Counted from the first letter of the stretch, positions 18,864-29,293 are shown. The stretch is 64,000 nt of DNA from Balneola sp. MJW-20 (GCF_040811775.1 NZ_JBFNXW010000001.1:620001-684000); one strand, 5' to 3'. The notes: generated from the sequence alone by a model not told the origin. A program made the numbers and translations.

Positions 18864-20192
18864 ATGGACCTTTTAAGAGGTGTGACCGGAATGCTGGTTA
18901 TCATTGGTTTAACATGGGCATTCAGCAGTAACCGCAAAAATGTTAACTGGAAGCTGGTAGGTATTGGCTTAGGAATCCAGTTCATACTTGCCATATTTAT
19001 TCTGAAATCAGACGTTCTTACTGAATTCTGGAGCCCATTGGGATGGCCTATGATCATTTTCCAGCAAATAGCTGGTTTCTTTGTTGAAGTGTTGAACTAT
19101 ACTACCCAGGGTGCGGAATTCATATTTGGAAGATTAGGTCATGGCCCCTCTTATGAAGACAGTCTAGGAGTATTTTTTGCTTTTCAGGTTCTGCCGACCA
19201 TCATCTTTTTTGCTTCATTGACTGCTATCCTGTACCACTACGGAATTCTGCAATTTGTAGTAAAACTGGTATCGAAGGGAATACAAAAATTGTTAGGTAC
19301 TTCAGGTGCGGAGACACTATCTGTGGTTTCAAATATATTTGTTGGACAGACTGAAGCTCCACTCGTAGTGAAGCCTTTTATAGAAAAAATGACGCGATCT
19401 GAACTGTTCGCAGTAATGACTGGAGGAATGGCTACGATCGCAGGTGGTGTGATGGCTGCGTATGTAGCGATGCTGGGATCTTCTTTTGCGGCAGCAAATG
19501 GTCTTGAAATTGAGATCGCCCAGCAATTATTTGCTGAAAGATTGTTGGGTGCCAGCCTGATGGCTGCACCGGCTGCTTTGGTAATTGCAAAAATACTCTA
19601 CCCTGAAACGGATGAGCCTGTAACAAAAGGAAAAGTTTCAATGGTTGTAGAACAAAGTGATGCAAACGGAATAGATGCTGCTGCGACAGGAGCCGGCGTA
19701 GGCCTGAAACTTGCTGCAAATGTTGGGGCTATGCTATTGGCATTCATAGCATTACTGGCTATGCTTAATGGAATACTAGGCTGGGCTTCCGGACTTACAG
19801 GAATCTCTGGGTTACTGGGAACTGACCTGACCATAGAAATGGTACTCGGGTGGGTCTTCGCTCCGATTGCCTGGCTTATCGGAGTACCATGGTCTGATGC
19901 TGTAAATATGGGCTCGCTTTTGGGTACTAAGATCGTTCTTAATGAGTTTGTAGCATACCTGAAGCTATCTGAAGAGGTAGCTGCAGCAAATTTAAGTCCT
20001 AAAACTATTGCAATGGCTACTTTCGCCCTGTGCGGTTTTGCAAACTTTTCTTCTATTGCTATCCAGATCGGCGGAATCGGGGGATTAGCACCCGGAAGAA
20101 AATCAGAATTAGCAAAATTTGGTCTCAAGGCGGTATTTGCTGGAACATTAGCAAATCTTATGACTGCAACAATTGCAGGAATGTTATTTTAA
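18864..20192 (+). CDS. nupC: Concentrative nucleoside transporter (NupC/CNT family)
   Basis: Inner-membrane symporter importing nucleosides with H+ or Na+. The 442-residue protein is strongly hydrophobic with the CNT layout: N-terminal Nucleos_tra2_N region, the gate domain, and the C-terminal domain with [14 protein letters not shown] (the conserved substrate-site motif), [14 protein letters not shown] and [15 protein letters not shown]. It lies six bases after tdk, forming a nucleoside-salvage pair. Confidence 0.94.
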   Translation: MDLLRGVTGMLVIIGLTWAFSSNRKNVNWKLVGIGLGIQFILAIFILKSDVLTEFWSPLGWPMIIFQQIAGFFVEVLNYTTQGAEFIFGRLGHGPSYEDSLGVFFAFQVLPTIIFFASLTAILYHYGILQFVVKLVSKGIQKLLGTSGAETLSVVSNIFVGQTEAPLVVKPFIEKMTRSELFAVMTGGMATIAGGVMAAYVAMLGSSFAAANGLEIEIAQQLFAERLLGASLMAAPAALVIAKILYPETDEPVTKGKVSMVVEQSDANGIDAAATGAGVGLKLAANVGAMLLAFIALLAMLNGILGWASGLTGISGLLGTDLTIEMVLGWVFAPIAWLIGVPWSDAVNMGSLLGTKIVLNEFVAYLKLSEEVAAANLSPKTIAMATFALCGFANFSSIAIQIGGIGGLAPGRKSELAKFGLKAVFAGTLANLMTATIAGMLF

Positions 20193-20215
20193 CAGATAAA
20201 AAGTAATACCTAACA

Positions 20216-22147
20216 ATGCTATTAAGATTCATATTTACTTGTACTCTTTTATTAATCAGCAGTTCATTATATGCTCAAAATGATGCTGATGACATTCTGG
20301 TGGGTGAAATCAATGGTGAGGGAGTTACTTATAATGAGTTAAAAGATAACTTTCTAAATTCAGGCAAGCAGGAATATAATCTTGATGAACTCAAAGAATT
20401 TCTTCCTCTATACCTGAACTACAGAGCCAAATTACTGGATGCTAAAAGACTCGGTTATTATGATGTCGAAAGTATTCAAGAGGAGCATGAACTTTATTCC
20501 AAGCAAGCCAGCTATAATTACTGGCTTGATCAACAGATCAGACCCGATCTGTTTGAAAAGTATTTTGAACGCTCTAAATATGAATTAAAAGCATCTCACA
20601 TACTCATCTCTCCAAATTTTGACCAGAACATAGATAACCTCGACCAGGCCCTGGAAAAAGCCCTTGAAGCCCGACAAAGACTTCTGAATGGTGATGAGTT
20701 TGAACAAATTAATGCTCAGTATTCGAGCAGCCGAAATGGCCAAAATATGGGTGGATCTCTCCCGTGGTTATCTGTAGGAACCACTGTAGGTCCTTTCGAG
20801 GACGCGCTTTATAGCCTGGAAGAAGGTGAGATCTCTGAACCGGTTGAAACTCAGTTTGGGATTCATGTTATCCGATTAGAGGAAATCAGAGAAAAGGTCC
20901 CTCCAAGACGCACTCAACATATCTTTGTGAGACCTACCAGAGACTCCACGGCACAAATTAAAGTATATGAAGTATATAAGGCATTACAGGAAGGAAGACA
21001 GTGGAAGGAAGTAGTAAGTGAATATTCAGAAGACGAGACTACCAAATTTAAAGCCGGAGACATTGGATGGATAAGTTACGGCACCAATTATGCCGCGAGT
21101 TTTATTGATAATATCATGAACCTTAATCCTGAAAAGGCTTATTCCGAACCTTTCAGAAGCCCCTATGGATATCATATCATTCGCATTGATTCTGTTCAAT
21201 CCTTCTCTTCAGAAGAATCACGAAAAGAGCAGCTTCAGGAAGAATTCGATAACACCCCCTACTTCAAAAGAAATAATACTTTCGTTATAAATTATCTGCG
21301 AGATTACTACGGAGATGATATTAAAAATTCCGTTCTTGGTGACTTTGAAAATTATATCATAACACAAGATTCAGTGCTCATATCAGAGTTTGATCTTCCG
21401 GAAAGCATTAGTAGTTCTATAATATATACTTTCAATGAAGTGAATTTCTCCGGCAATGATTATCTGGATTACCTGAAAGAATCCCGTGGAGACCGATACA
21501 GGTTTCAGTATACCCGCCAATGGTTTAATAATTATCTACAGGACCTGATCGATAAAAGAATCCTGAATCTCACCCTGGATGAGTTTCCTGAATTTCAGGA
21601 ACAAACTGATAACTATATGGATGGTTTGGTCATCTATCAGATTAACAATGACTATATGTGGAGTGGTGAAACGGTTGATATAAATGAATTACTAAAACTT
21701 TACCTGAATAACATCAATAATTATAGATTGGAAGAAAGAGCGTACTACCATCTGATCACTTCACAGACAGATTCTGCTCTTCAAAAAGGAGTTAACTTCA
21801 TTAATGATGGGAACTCACCGGACAGTCTCCGATCAAATATAAGCGGAATAGCAGTAAACATAGATTCGACAAATACATTTACAGAACCACCATTTGATCG
21901 TTTACTATCAATGGAGCCTGGATCATTTACTGACACATTTTCTTACAGAAACCGAGTCGCAGTGCTGTATCTGAATGAGATCTTACCCTCAAGAACGCTG
22001 TCATTTGAAGAGGCCTTTGATCGTCTATTGACTGACTACCAACCGACCAGAGAGAGAATTTGGCTGGAAAGATTGAAGGAAAAATATAATATATCCTTCA
22101 ATATGACTCGTCTTGAAGAGGCTTATAATCTGGAGAACAGCCGATGA
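20216..22147 (+). CDS. Periplasmic peptidyl-prolyl isomerase, two parvulin domains
   Basis: Exported foldase of 643 residues with signal peptide MLLRFIFTCTLLLISSSLYA. A SurA-like N-terminal helical part is followed by two parvulin (rotamase) domains: the first begins near ASHIL (126-130) with GGSLPWLSVG and FGIHVIRLEE, the second near TQHIFVRP (about 234) with AGDIGWISYG and YGYHIIRID. A long C-terminal part (about 370-643) without recognised motif may be another chaperone module. First of three consecutive isomerase-type genes, it overlaps the next by four bases. Confidence 0.88.
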   Translation: MLLRFIFTCTLLLISSSLYAQNDADDILVGEINGEGVTYNELKDNFLNSGKQEYNLDELKEFLPLYLNYRAKLLDAKRLGYYDVESIQEEHELYSKQASYNYWLDQQIRPDLFEKYFERSKYELKASHILISPNFDQNIDNLDQALEKALEARQRLLNGDEFEQINAQYSSSRNGQNMGGSLPWLSVGTTVGPFEDALYSLEEGEISEPVETQFGIHVIRLEEIREKVPPRRTQHIFVRPTRDSTAQIKVYEVYKALQEGRQWKEVVSEYSEDETTKFKAGDIGWISYGTNYAASFIDNIMNLNPEKAYSEPFRSPYGYHIIRIDSVQSFSSEESRKEQLQEEFDNTPYFKRNNTFVINYLRDYYGDDIKNSVLGDFENYIITQDSVLISEFDLPESISSSIIYTFNEVNFSGNDYLDYLKESRGDRYRFQYTRQWFNNYLQDLIDKRILNLTLDEFPEFQEQTDNYMDGLVIYQINNDYMWSGETVDINELLKLYLNNINNYRLEERAYYHLITSQTDSALQKGVNFINDGNSPDSLRSNISGIAVNIDSTNTFTEPPFDRLLSMEPGSFTDTFSYRNRVAVLYLNEILPSRTLSFEEAFDRLLTDYQPTRERIWLERLKEKYNISFNMTRLEEAYNLENSR

Positions 22148-23052
22148 GACAGATAGTAGCATTATCAGTTTTATTATTGATCTCACTCTCCGGGTGCTCC
22201 AACAGACTAAACAATGACAACCAGATACTCGCCCGGGTTGGTAACGAATCCCTAACCTTATCGGAAGCGAGAGCGAATATACCCGTCCAGGTTTTTTCTG
22301 CTGACAGTATTATGGCGTATCAACAGTATACCGATTCATGGATCAGACGTCAGATCATTCTCCAGGAAGCAGATCGATTGAATTTTGCAAACAGACCTGA
22401 AGTCCGTAAAGAACTTGACCGGGTCAGAGATGAGTATATATTACAGTTCGTTCAGGATTACATCGTTGGTGAGTTTGAAGATGAGATACAAGTGAGTTCT
22501 GAGGAAGCCAGGAATTATTATCAGGAAAACAAAGAGACTTTTACCCTTCCGGAAAGACATGTAAGGTACCGTCACCTGATTGCACGATCCTTATCTGATG
22601 CGTCTAATGCTCGACAGGAGCTAATGCAGGCAGTCCCCTGGGAAGAAGTCGCAAAAAAGTATTCACTCTATCCTGAATTAAAAATCCGAGAATCGGAACG
22701 CTTCTGGCCTATTTCAATGGCGGGTGGAGATATAAATATGCTAAACCGGTACCTGAAGGTGATCGGCCCTTCGGAGATCTCTCCTATTCATCAGGACGGA
22801 AATGAATATCATTTTGTTCAACTACTGGATGAAAAAGCAGAAGGAGATCACCCTGACCTTGACTGGCTCATTACACAGATACAGGAATGGTTAACTCTTG
22901 AAAAAAGAAAAAGGGTCTTTAATACCTACGTAAAGAATCTTTATCTTCAGGGCCAGGCTAATAATGAAATTATAACTTACGACGTTCTACCTGAGCAAAC
23001 AGATTCAAACATTGCAATAACAGAACAGGATACCTTAAATAATGCATATTAA
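22144..23052 (+). CDS. SurA/PpiC-like periplasmic lipoprotein
   Basis: 302-residue lipoprotein (lipobox SLSGC, Cys18) with the SurA-type N-terminal domain (ILARVGNESLTLSEAR; WIRRQIILQEADRL) and a reduced, divergent parvulin-like segment (about 130-230, RHVRYRHLIARSLSDA). Active-site features of parvulins are poorly conserved, so it is more likely a chaperone than an efficient isomerase. It is coupled to both flanking isomerase genes by overlaps of 4 and 11 bases. Confidence 0.75.
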   Translation: MRQIVALSVLLLISLSGCSNRLNNDNQILARVGNESLTLSEARANIPVQVFSADSIMAYQQYTDSWIRRQIILQEADRLNFANRPEVRKELDRVRDEYILQFVQDYIVGEFEDEIQVSSEEARNYYQENKETFTLPERHVRYRHLIARSLSDASNARQELMQAVPWEEVAKKYSLYPELKIRESERFWPISMAGGDINMLNRYLKVIGPSEISPIHQDGNEYHFVQLLDEKAEGDHPDLDWLITQIQEWLTLEKRKRVFNTYVKNLYLQGQANNEIITYDVLPEQTDSNIAITEQDTLNNAY

Positions 23053-24406
23053 ATTTACTTTACTCCTCCCCCTCATTTTAATCTTAAGTACCGAGGTCTA
23101 CAGTCAGACAAATCCACAGGTTGCAGATCAGATCGTCGCTCACGTAAATGACAGGGTCATATTAAAGTCTGAGATAGATGCTGAAGTAGCTGATTATATG
23201 AGACAGGCACAGTTTTCCGGTCAGCCCATTTCTTTCAGCAAAGATCTATGGTATGCTTTTCTTGAATCACAGGTAAACAATTTAATTCTTCTGGAAAAGG
23301 CTCAGCTTGATTCTGTCACCGTCTCAGATGACGTGGTCAATATGCAAATGGACCAGAGGATTCAGCAATTAACCCAGCAGGCCGGCTCTGAACGTGCTTT
23401 GGAGCAGGCATTCGGGAAATCAATTATACAGCTTAAAGCTGACTTCAGAGAAGATTTCAGAGAGCAGATAATTGCTCAAAAGGTCCAGCAGAATAAGATC
23501 TCCACGATAAACATCACGCGTCCTGAGGTGAAAGATTTTTTTGATAGTATTCCCACCGACTCACTCCCAACGATTCCTGAACAAGTTGCTCTTTCACAGA
23601 TCATAAAGATCCCTCCTGTAACCGGAAATGCCCGGCAGCAGGCATTCGAATTTGCTTCCCAGCTTAGGGATTCTATCCTTATCCATGGAAAAAGTATAGA
23701 GGAACTGGCAAGACGCCACAGTGACGGGCCGTCTGCAAACGGCGGAGGTTTATTGCCCATGATGTCATTGAATGAATTAGTACCTGAATATTCCGCAGCT
23801 GCATCAGCTTTAAAACCCGGCGGTATATCAGAAGTGGTTGAGACCAGTTTTGGATTTCATGTTATCAAGCTAAAAAGCAGAGTCGGAGACCGTATTGAGA
23901 CCAATCATATCTTGATCGAGATCAAAAATGATGCTGTGAATGATAATGTATCCATTGAAGAACTCACCGCCATCAGAGATAGTATTATAACGGGCGATGC
24001 AACATTTTCTCAAATGGCTAAACGTCAGAGTGATGATCCAAATACTGCTCCTAATGGGGGTAAAATGATAGATCCACAGATCGGAGAAAGATTGATTCCA
24101 ATAAACAGACTGGATCCCGCTCTTTATCAGGTGGTTCTGACCCTTGATGAAGTCGGAGATATATCAATGCCCAAATCATTTGATTTAAGCAGTACAGGAA
24201 ATAAAAAAGCATACCGAATTGTTCGATTAGATAGAAGGGTACCAGAACACTTAGCAAACTTTCAACAGGATTATGATCGCTTGCAGCAAATTGCTTTACA
24301 GGAAAAAAGAGCGAGAGAATATGATAAGTGGATCAAAGAGTTACGGAAAGAATTCTACATCGAATACAAAATACCTGTTCCAAAGAACGTGAATAGCGAA
24401 ATATGA
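23042..24406 (+). CDS. surA: SurA-type outer-membrane protein chaperone/isomerase
   Basis: Periplasmic chaperone that escorts unfolded beta-barrel proteins to the BAM complex (bamD is at 2.7 kb). 454 residues: signal peptide ending about residue 21 (STEVYSQ), SurA N-terminal domain with DQIVAHVNDRVILKSEI, then two parvulin domains with VALSQIIKIPP...GGGLLPMMSLNEL...FGFHVIKLKSR and TNHILIEIKN...GGKMIDPQIG. This domain order and length match SurA. The ATG overlaps the previous gene by 11 bases, and the stop overlaps the moxR start by four. Confidence 0.9.
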   Translation: MHIKFTLLLPLILILSTEVYSQTNPQVADQIVAHVNDRVILKSEIDAEVADYMRQAQFSGQPISFSKDLWYAFLESQVNNLILLEKAQLDSVTVSDDVVNMQMDQRIQQLTQQAGSERALEQAFGKSIIQLKADFREDFREQIIAQKVQQNKISTINITRPEVKDFFDSIPTDSLPTIPEQVALSQIIKIPPVTGNARQQAFEFASQLRDSILIHGKSIEELARRHSDGPSANGGGLLPMMSLNELVPEYSAAASALKPGGISEVVETSFGFHVIKLKSRVGDRIETNHILIEIKNDAVNDNVSIEELTAIRDSIITGDATFSQMAKRQSDDPNTAPNGGKMIDPQIGERLIPINRLDPALYQVVLTLDEVGDISMPKSFDLSSTGNKKAYRIVRLDRRVPEHLANFQQDYDRLQQIALQEKRAREYDKWIKELRKEFYIEYKIPVPKNVNSEI

Positions 24407-25395
24407 GCTCAGAAAAATCAAATGTTGTAGATCTCGCAGAAGAGTTTCAGGAAACCTATCATCGCATCAAGGAAGAGATCCATAAAGTAGTAGTCGGACA
24501 GGACGAAATTCTGGATCAGTTACTTATCAGCCTCTTCTCGAGAGGGCACTGCGTACTTATCGGTGTTCCTGGTCTTGCCAAAACTCTGCTGATAAGGACA
24601 CTTGCAAGATGTCTCAATCTTTCATTTAACCGGATACAGTTTACGCCGGATCTTATGCCTGGAGATATCACAGGAACAGAAGTAATCGAAGAAAATAAAG
24701 ACTCTGGAAGAAAAGAATTTAAGTTCATTAAGGGTCCTATTTTCGCTAATATCATCCTTGCTGACGAGATAAACAGAACCCCTCCAAAAACACAGGCCGC
24801 TCTCCTGGAAGGAATGCAGGAATACCATGTCACTGCGGCAGGCGAAACTTATGACCTGGAAACCCCTTTCTTTGTACTTGCTACACAGAATCCCATAGAA
24901 CAGGAAGGAACCTACCCTCTTCCGGAGGCACAGCTTGACCGATTCATGTTTAACATATGGGTTGATTATCCAAGTTTTGAAGAAGAGAAACTCATTGTGA
25001 GTAATACTACTACTCATCAAAATGTCGAAATTGACCCCCTGCTTGACAGGGTTAAAATAAATCAGCTCCAGGATCTTGTATATGAAGTTCCTGTACCTGA
25101 GAGTGTACTGGATTATGCTGTAAGACTGGTAGGCAGTTCCCGGCCGGGTTCTGACCTCGCCCCTGATTTTGTGAATAAGTACATGAGCTGGGGAGCCGGC
25201 CCCAGAGCCTCTCAATATCTTATCCTCGGAGGCAAAGCAAGAGCCTTGTCTCAGGGAAGGTTTAACGTATCAGAAGATGATATAAGAGCTCTGGCAATAC
25301 CTGTACTCAGACACAGGATCGTAAATAACTATGCCGCTGAGGCTGAGGGTTTTACTACGGTGAAAATTATTGAGATGCTTATAAACGAGTTATAA
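24403..25395 (+). CDS. MoxR-family AAA+ ATPase
   Basis: 330-residue AAA+ chaperone. Walker A is GVPGLAKT (54-61), Walker B LADEINRTPPKTQAALLEGMQE spans about 120-141, with sensor 1 TQNPIEQEGTYPLPEAQLDRF. MoxR ATPases help assemble or activate partners containing von Willebrand A domains, and the next gene encodes a membrane VWA protein 10 bases away. The ATGA overlap with surA ties it to the periplasmic folding genes. Confidence 0.93.
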   Translation: MSSEKSNVVDLAEEFQETYHRIKEEIHKVVVGQDEILDQLLISLFSRGHCVLIGVPGLAKTLLIRTLARCLNLSFNRIQFTPDLMPGDITGTEVIEENKDSGRKEFKFIKGPIFANIILADEINRTPPKTQAALLEGMQEYHVTAAGETYDLETPFFVLATQNPIEQEGTYPLPEAQLDRFMFNIWVDYPSFEEEKLIVSNTTTHQNVEIDPLLDRVKINQLQDLVYEVPVPESVLDYAVRLVGSSRPGSDLAPDFVNKYMSWGAGPRASQYLILGGKARALSQGRFNVSEDDIRALAIPVLRHRIVNNYAAEAEGFTTVKIIEMLINEL

Positions 25396-25405
25396 AATAC
25401 AGATC

Positions 25406-27502
25406 GTGGAATTTCAGGGATTTCAAAATTTATTCTCACCTTTTGTTATCGGGATCCTTGTCATTCTATTTATTGTACTGAGCTGGTTTAGCTACAAAGA
25501 CAGAGACCGCTTGAGTAACCAGATCAAATTTCTGCTTATAGTATTAAGGGCATCAGCCTTAATATTACTCCTGATGCTTCTTTTAAACCCATTCTTTTTC
25601 TCGGAAACCGAAACCGAAACAAATGCCGGTGTTGCAGTATATATCGATAACAGCGAGAGCATAAGTATCATTAAAAATACCTACAATGGAATAAATACTG
25701 CCTTTCAGACTACAAATGATTTTATAAATAGCCTGGATGAGGATCTTGACCTGACACTATACTCTTTTGACACGGGAGTCCAAGGCCCGCTTAACCTTGA
25801 CTCATTAGAATTTGATGGTAAAGAGACCAATCTGTCCAATGTGATGGCTGATATTCTCGAGCAGGATGATAAAATGAGGGCTGCCGTCATCATCACCGAT
25901 GGTATTTATACCTTTGGACGAGATCCCGTTTTTGCAAGTTCTAATTCTTCCATTCCTATATATATCATAGGATTAGGTGATAGTGCCCTGGTAAAAGACC
26001 AGTCAGTATCGGAAATATTCTACCCCTCTGCTGTTTTCAGTAACTCTTCAGATGCGATTGAGATTGAGATCAGTCAAAATGGGTATTCAGGGCGTAAATC
26101 CCGACTATATTTGTATAGAAATGATGAACTTAGAAGAACTATTGAATTAGATTATTTGTCAGATTCACAAGTAGTTTCTGAGTCGATAGATGAGGAATTT
26201 GAGGAGCCCGGGATCTTTCAGTATAGAGTAGAGATTGATGCATTAGATGATGAGTTTTCAACACAGAATAATACCTCTAATTTCACTATTGAAGTCAAAG
26301 AAAGCAGAGTATCAGTGCTGGATATTGTGTTCGAAATTCATCCGGATATCAGGAATATCCGCAACGTATTGATGTCTGACCAGAATAATGAAGTTGACCT
26401 GAAATCATATTTTACACGTTCTGATATTCTAGAAGACCCTTTTGACAGTTCTTATGATATCGTAATAATTCATGGAATACCACGATATACATTATCTCCT
26501 GATATAATAGAACTCATCAGAAATACACCGACTCTGTATTTCGCTCAACCGGGTAGTTATAATTCTTCCTCGCAGTTAACAGACTATGCGGAAATAATCA
26601 ATGTCAGCTCGAACCGAATCACTTCCAGTGGACTCGAGGCCTTGCTGACAAAAGATGAGCAGCCGATCATGGAACTTGATAATCTTGAGTTCTCAGATTA
26701 TCCTCCTCTTATTACCCCATTCCGAAGCAGTCTGAAAAGTCCCAGGTCCATAGCATTATTCTCTGGCACTTTTGAAGGTTTCAGTACCAACAATCCGGTT
26801 ATTTCTATTCAGGAAGATGGTGAAATAAGAAGGTCGCAGGTTCTTAGCTGGAATTGGTATAAATGGGCCTTGAGCAGTAATAAGGCACACAGAGATTCAT
26901 TTCGTCAATTGATATCAAATATTACAGCCTGGACCTATACAGACAATTCTGAAGATCTTTTGAATATCGTCTCATCACGAGATACTTACAGCACGGAAGA
27001 AAATCCAATACTAAATGCCACTTTAGTAAACGAACGTGGAGATAAAGAAAATCAGGCGGTTATTGAAATTAATGTCACCAGAAATGGTGAATCACTTGGT
27101 AATTATAATATGCAGCCGGCTGGTAACGGTTCCTACAGAATAGAGTTACCCAGATTCAGCGAAGGACTACTCGAATATGAAGCCATTGCAAGAAAAGGAA
27201 ACAGAATCATTGACTCTGTCAGTGGTGGAATATTGATCAGCAATACTAATGATGAATTGAATTCAACTCTCCGAAATGATGAGATGCTTACGCGTATTTC
27301 AGCCTTAACCGGTGGAGCATATTCAGGATTTAAAAACTGGGATCAGATATCTGAAAATATAAATGCAAACCGCGATCTCGAGACCTTTACTACCACAGAA
27401 GCTACCTATTCTTTTCCTGTCCGTAATCTTCTGTGGTTTTTTGTTGTCTTAACACTGTTGATCACTGAATGGGGTATAAGAAAATATTACTCCCTACCCT
27501 GA
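25406..27502 (+). CDS. Large membrane protein with VWA-like domain
   Basis: 698-residue protein with two N-terminal membrane segments (about 10-28 and 42-61), then a VWA-like domain with a MIDAS motif DNSES (81-85) and IITDG, a long predicted periplasmic region, and one C-terminal membrane segment (about 672-690). A middle part (around 300-380: DIVIIHGIPRYTLSPDII and TPTLYFAQPGS) resembles class I amidotransferase-like domains found in this type of BatA-like protein. Start is GTG at 25406. Partner of the adjacent MoxR by linkage; the usual DUF58 gene between them is missing. Confidence 0.8.
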   Translation: MEFQGFQNLFSPFVIGILVILFIVLSWFSYKDRDRLSNQIKFLLIVLRASALILLLMLLLNPFFFSETETETNAGVAVYIDNSESISIIKNTYNGINTAFQTTNDFINSLDEDLDLTLYSFDTGVQGPLNLDSLEFDGKETNLSNVMADILEQDDKMRAAVIITDGIYTFGRDPVFASSNSSIPIYIIGLGDSALVKDQSVSEIFYPSAVFSNSSDAIEIEISQNGYSGRKSRLYLYRNDELRRTIELDYLSDSQVVSESIDEEFEEPGIFQYRVEIDALDDEFSTQNNTSNFTIEVKESRVSVLDIVFEIHPDIRNIRNVLMSDQNNEVDLKSYFTRSDILEDPFDSSYDIVIIHGIPRYTLSPDIIELIRNTPTLYFAQPGSYNSSSQLTDYAEIINVSSNRITSSGLEALLTKDEQPIMELDNLEFSDYPPLITPFRSSLKSPRSIALFSGTFEGFSTNNPVISIQEDGEIRRSQVLSWNWYKWALSSNKAHRDSFRQLISNITAWTYTDNSEDLLNIVSSRDTYSTEENPILNATLVNERGDKENQAVIEINVTRNGESLGNYNMQPAGNGSYRIELPRFSEGLLEYEAIARKGNRIIDSVSGGILISNTNDELNSTLRNDEMLTRISALTGGAYSGFKNWDQISENINANRDLETFTTTEATYSFPVRNLLWFFVVLTLLITEWGIRKYYSLP

Positions 27503-28015
27503 TCAAAAATCTGAAACAGACAATTCTGCTTTCCCGGGAGATTGAGACTTTAGTATAAACAGATCCCCATAAGCATTTTCATTTAACTGTTTCAACGTGT
27601 CAGAGCCCATAACAAGGTTTACCAGAAATGGTGTAGTATTGGAATGACCAACGATCACAATGCTTTGTCCCTTGTGAGATTCATACCATTTTTCAATGTG
27701 GTCATTTAGTTTTCTAAAATCATATTCTTCAATGTCTACCCCGATCTCCCGAGCTAAGGGCATAACTGTTTCTTTTGTTCTATTGAAAGGTGTACTGTAG
27801 ATCGCAGTGATACCTTTATCCAGAAGAATTTCGCTCAAATGGATACTTCTTTTCAAACCGTCTGGACTCAGTGAGGGATCAGCAGTCCCATCATTCAATT
27901 TTTCTGCATGCCTCATCAAATAGTAACATACAGAGTTCTCATCCGGAAGGCATTGAGCATTTACTACTGAAAAAGGGATGAAAACTATAAAGAGAAAAAG
28001 AAAAAACTTATGCAT
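27503..28015 (-). CDS. Exported histidine phosphatase (phosphoglycerate mutase-like)
   Basis: 170 residues with signal peptide (about 1-20, ending NAQC), the branch motif LMRHAEK with phospho-accepting His36, STPFNRTKET containing the second arginine, and the second catalytic histidine in IVGHSNTTP. Export suggests a periplasmic or surface phosphatase rather than the cytoplasmic SixA. Its stop abuts the stop of the VWA gene with no intervening base, and its start follows a terminator of the upstream unit. Confidence 0.86.
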   Translation of the reverse strand: MHKFFLFLFIVFIPFSVVNAQCLPDENSVCYYLMRHAEKLNDGTADPSLSPDGLKRSIHLSEILLDKGITAIYSTPFNRTKETVMPLAREIGVDIEEYDFRKLNDHIEKWYESHKGQSIVIVGHSNTTPFLVNLVMGSDTLKQLNENAYGDLFILKSQSPGKAELSVSDF

Positions 28016-28050
28016 AAAAAAAGGCCAATAGTTTAATATTGGCCTTTAAT
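28016..28050 (-). terminator. Intrinsic terminator after the 28067-29769 pair
   Basis: On the - strand a near-perfect inverted repeat (AAAGGCCAATA pairing with TATTGGCCTTT across a six-base loop) runs straight into seven T residues. It ends the two-gene envelope unit upstream and lies only a few bases before the ATG of the histidine phosphatase, which therefore needs read-through or its own promoter. Confidence 0.85.
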
Positions 28051-28066
28051 TTGTCGAATTCTCAGA

Positions 28067-29293
28067 TCATTTCCGAATGTAGACTACAGCAAGAAAAGTC
28101 ACAGAAATAACCAATAATCCAATAATAAAAGGCAACCAGATACTACCCGGAATTGCGTCATCCCTCCAGCTGATCAATTCTTTATCGATATTATTGATCT
28201 GTGATACTGTTAGTAATCCGCCTTCTTGTATGTAGGTGTTCCACTCATCTTTGATCTTAGTAGTCCAGAACTGATCGAATTGTTCAAAATTAACGAATTC
28301 AGAATTACCCGGTATCATACCCTCACTGGATCTTTTAGCTTCCTGAATAAAACTATCCAGTGCTATGTAGAAACTCTCGTTATCATCGAAAGCTTCAAGA
28401 TCCATATTATTATTTTCTGCATAGATCATAAGAGACTTCCACATATTTCTGGAAGCTGAGCTTTTCCACCGGTACAGAGTGCTGTCAATGGTCGAGGTCC
28501 ACTCATCATCTTTGTTATCAGCATAAAGGGCTACCAGGTCACTACCTATACTATTCCACATCCCTTCAACTTTTGTCTGAAGTGTGTACAACCTTAGGTA
28601 ATCTTCTACAGAAAGATAATCCGGATTAGCTTTGAGTGTATTCAGGTTCTCTTCAGCGATCATTTTGATGATATTCAGCGGATTCTCATCACTTGATATT
28701 ATTGCACCGGATTGTTGGTTACCTATCTCCGTGCTATCCTGTACAGATAACTCATTATGAGCGATCAGAAGGGAGTCCATGATATTTACGATAAATTCAT
28801 CACGTTTTTTGATGTTATCACGGTAGCGGGCTACCAGGGCCTCCAGATTACGTTCCGACCTTCTTGAAGAAGCAATAAGTTTTTCCAGAGAATCGGTTGT
28901 AGTTGCAAAACGATCAAGTTCGATCTTATAGCTACGGAGCTCATCCTGCAGTTGGGCAATCTGTTCATCCTGATTATCGATTATAAGCAACCTGGCCTGA
29001 TTCATATTCAAGCCTGTTTTTAGCTCATCAAACTTTCCGTCAAATGAATCCGGATACAATGCATTATTCAACAACACCCGATTATCCAGATATGATTGTT
29101 CGAATTTCCTGATCTCTGATTTCAGACTGTCCAGAACAGAAACTTCAGTTACTGATGCAATCTGACCTTTAAGCCGGTCGTATTCTTTTTTAAAGTTCTG
29201 TACGGTCTGAAAATCTGAAGACTGGGATTGCGCCTGACCACTGGTAAAACCAATAAATAAAAGTACCAGAAATGATATTTTTAAGATTTTCAT
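28067..29293 (-). CDS. Uncharacterised exported coiled-coil protein with C-terminal membrane anchor
   Basis: Not recognised. 408 residues: signal peptide (about 1-21, LLFIGFTSGQAQ), an extended helical/coiled-coil region (about 30-185, with IAQLQDELRSYKIELDRFATT), a mixed acidic middle and a C-terminal membrane segment (about 386-405, GSIWLPFIIGLLVISVTFLAV) ending in RK. It looks like a periplasmic protein tethered to the inner membrane. A strong AGGAGG site precedes the ATG, and it overlaps the upstream lipoprotein gene by four bases, so the two are a unit ending at the terminator near 28030. Confidence 0.7.
   Translation of the reverse strand: MKILKISFLVLLFIGFTSGQAQSQSSDFQTVQNFKKEYDRLKGQIASVTEVSVLDSLKSEIRKFEQSYLDNRVLLNNALYPDSFDGKFDELKTGLNMNQARLLIIDNQDEQIAQLQDELRSYKIELDRFATTTDSLEKLIASSRRSERNLEALVARYRDNIKKRDEFIVNIMDSLLIAHNELSVQDSTEIGNQQSGAIISSDENPLNIIKMIAEENLNTLKANPDYLSVEDYLRLYTLQTKVEGMWNSIGSDLVALYADNKDDEWTSTIDSTLYRWKSSASRNMWKSLMIYAENNNMDLEAFDDNESFYIALDSFIQEAKRSSEGMIPGNSEFVNFEQFDQFWTTKIKDEWNTYIQEGGLLTVSQINNIDKELISWRDDAIPGSIWLPFIIGLLVISVTFLAVVYIRK

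Noticed and set aside
19598..20128. 176-residue reading frame on - opposite the nucleoside transporter
   Set aside because: Pure antisense of a clear CNT transporter; composition is that of a shadow frame.
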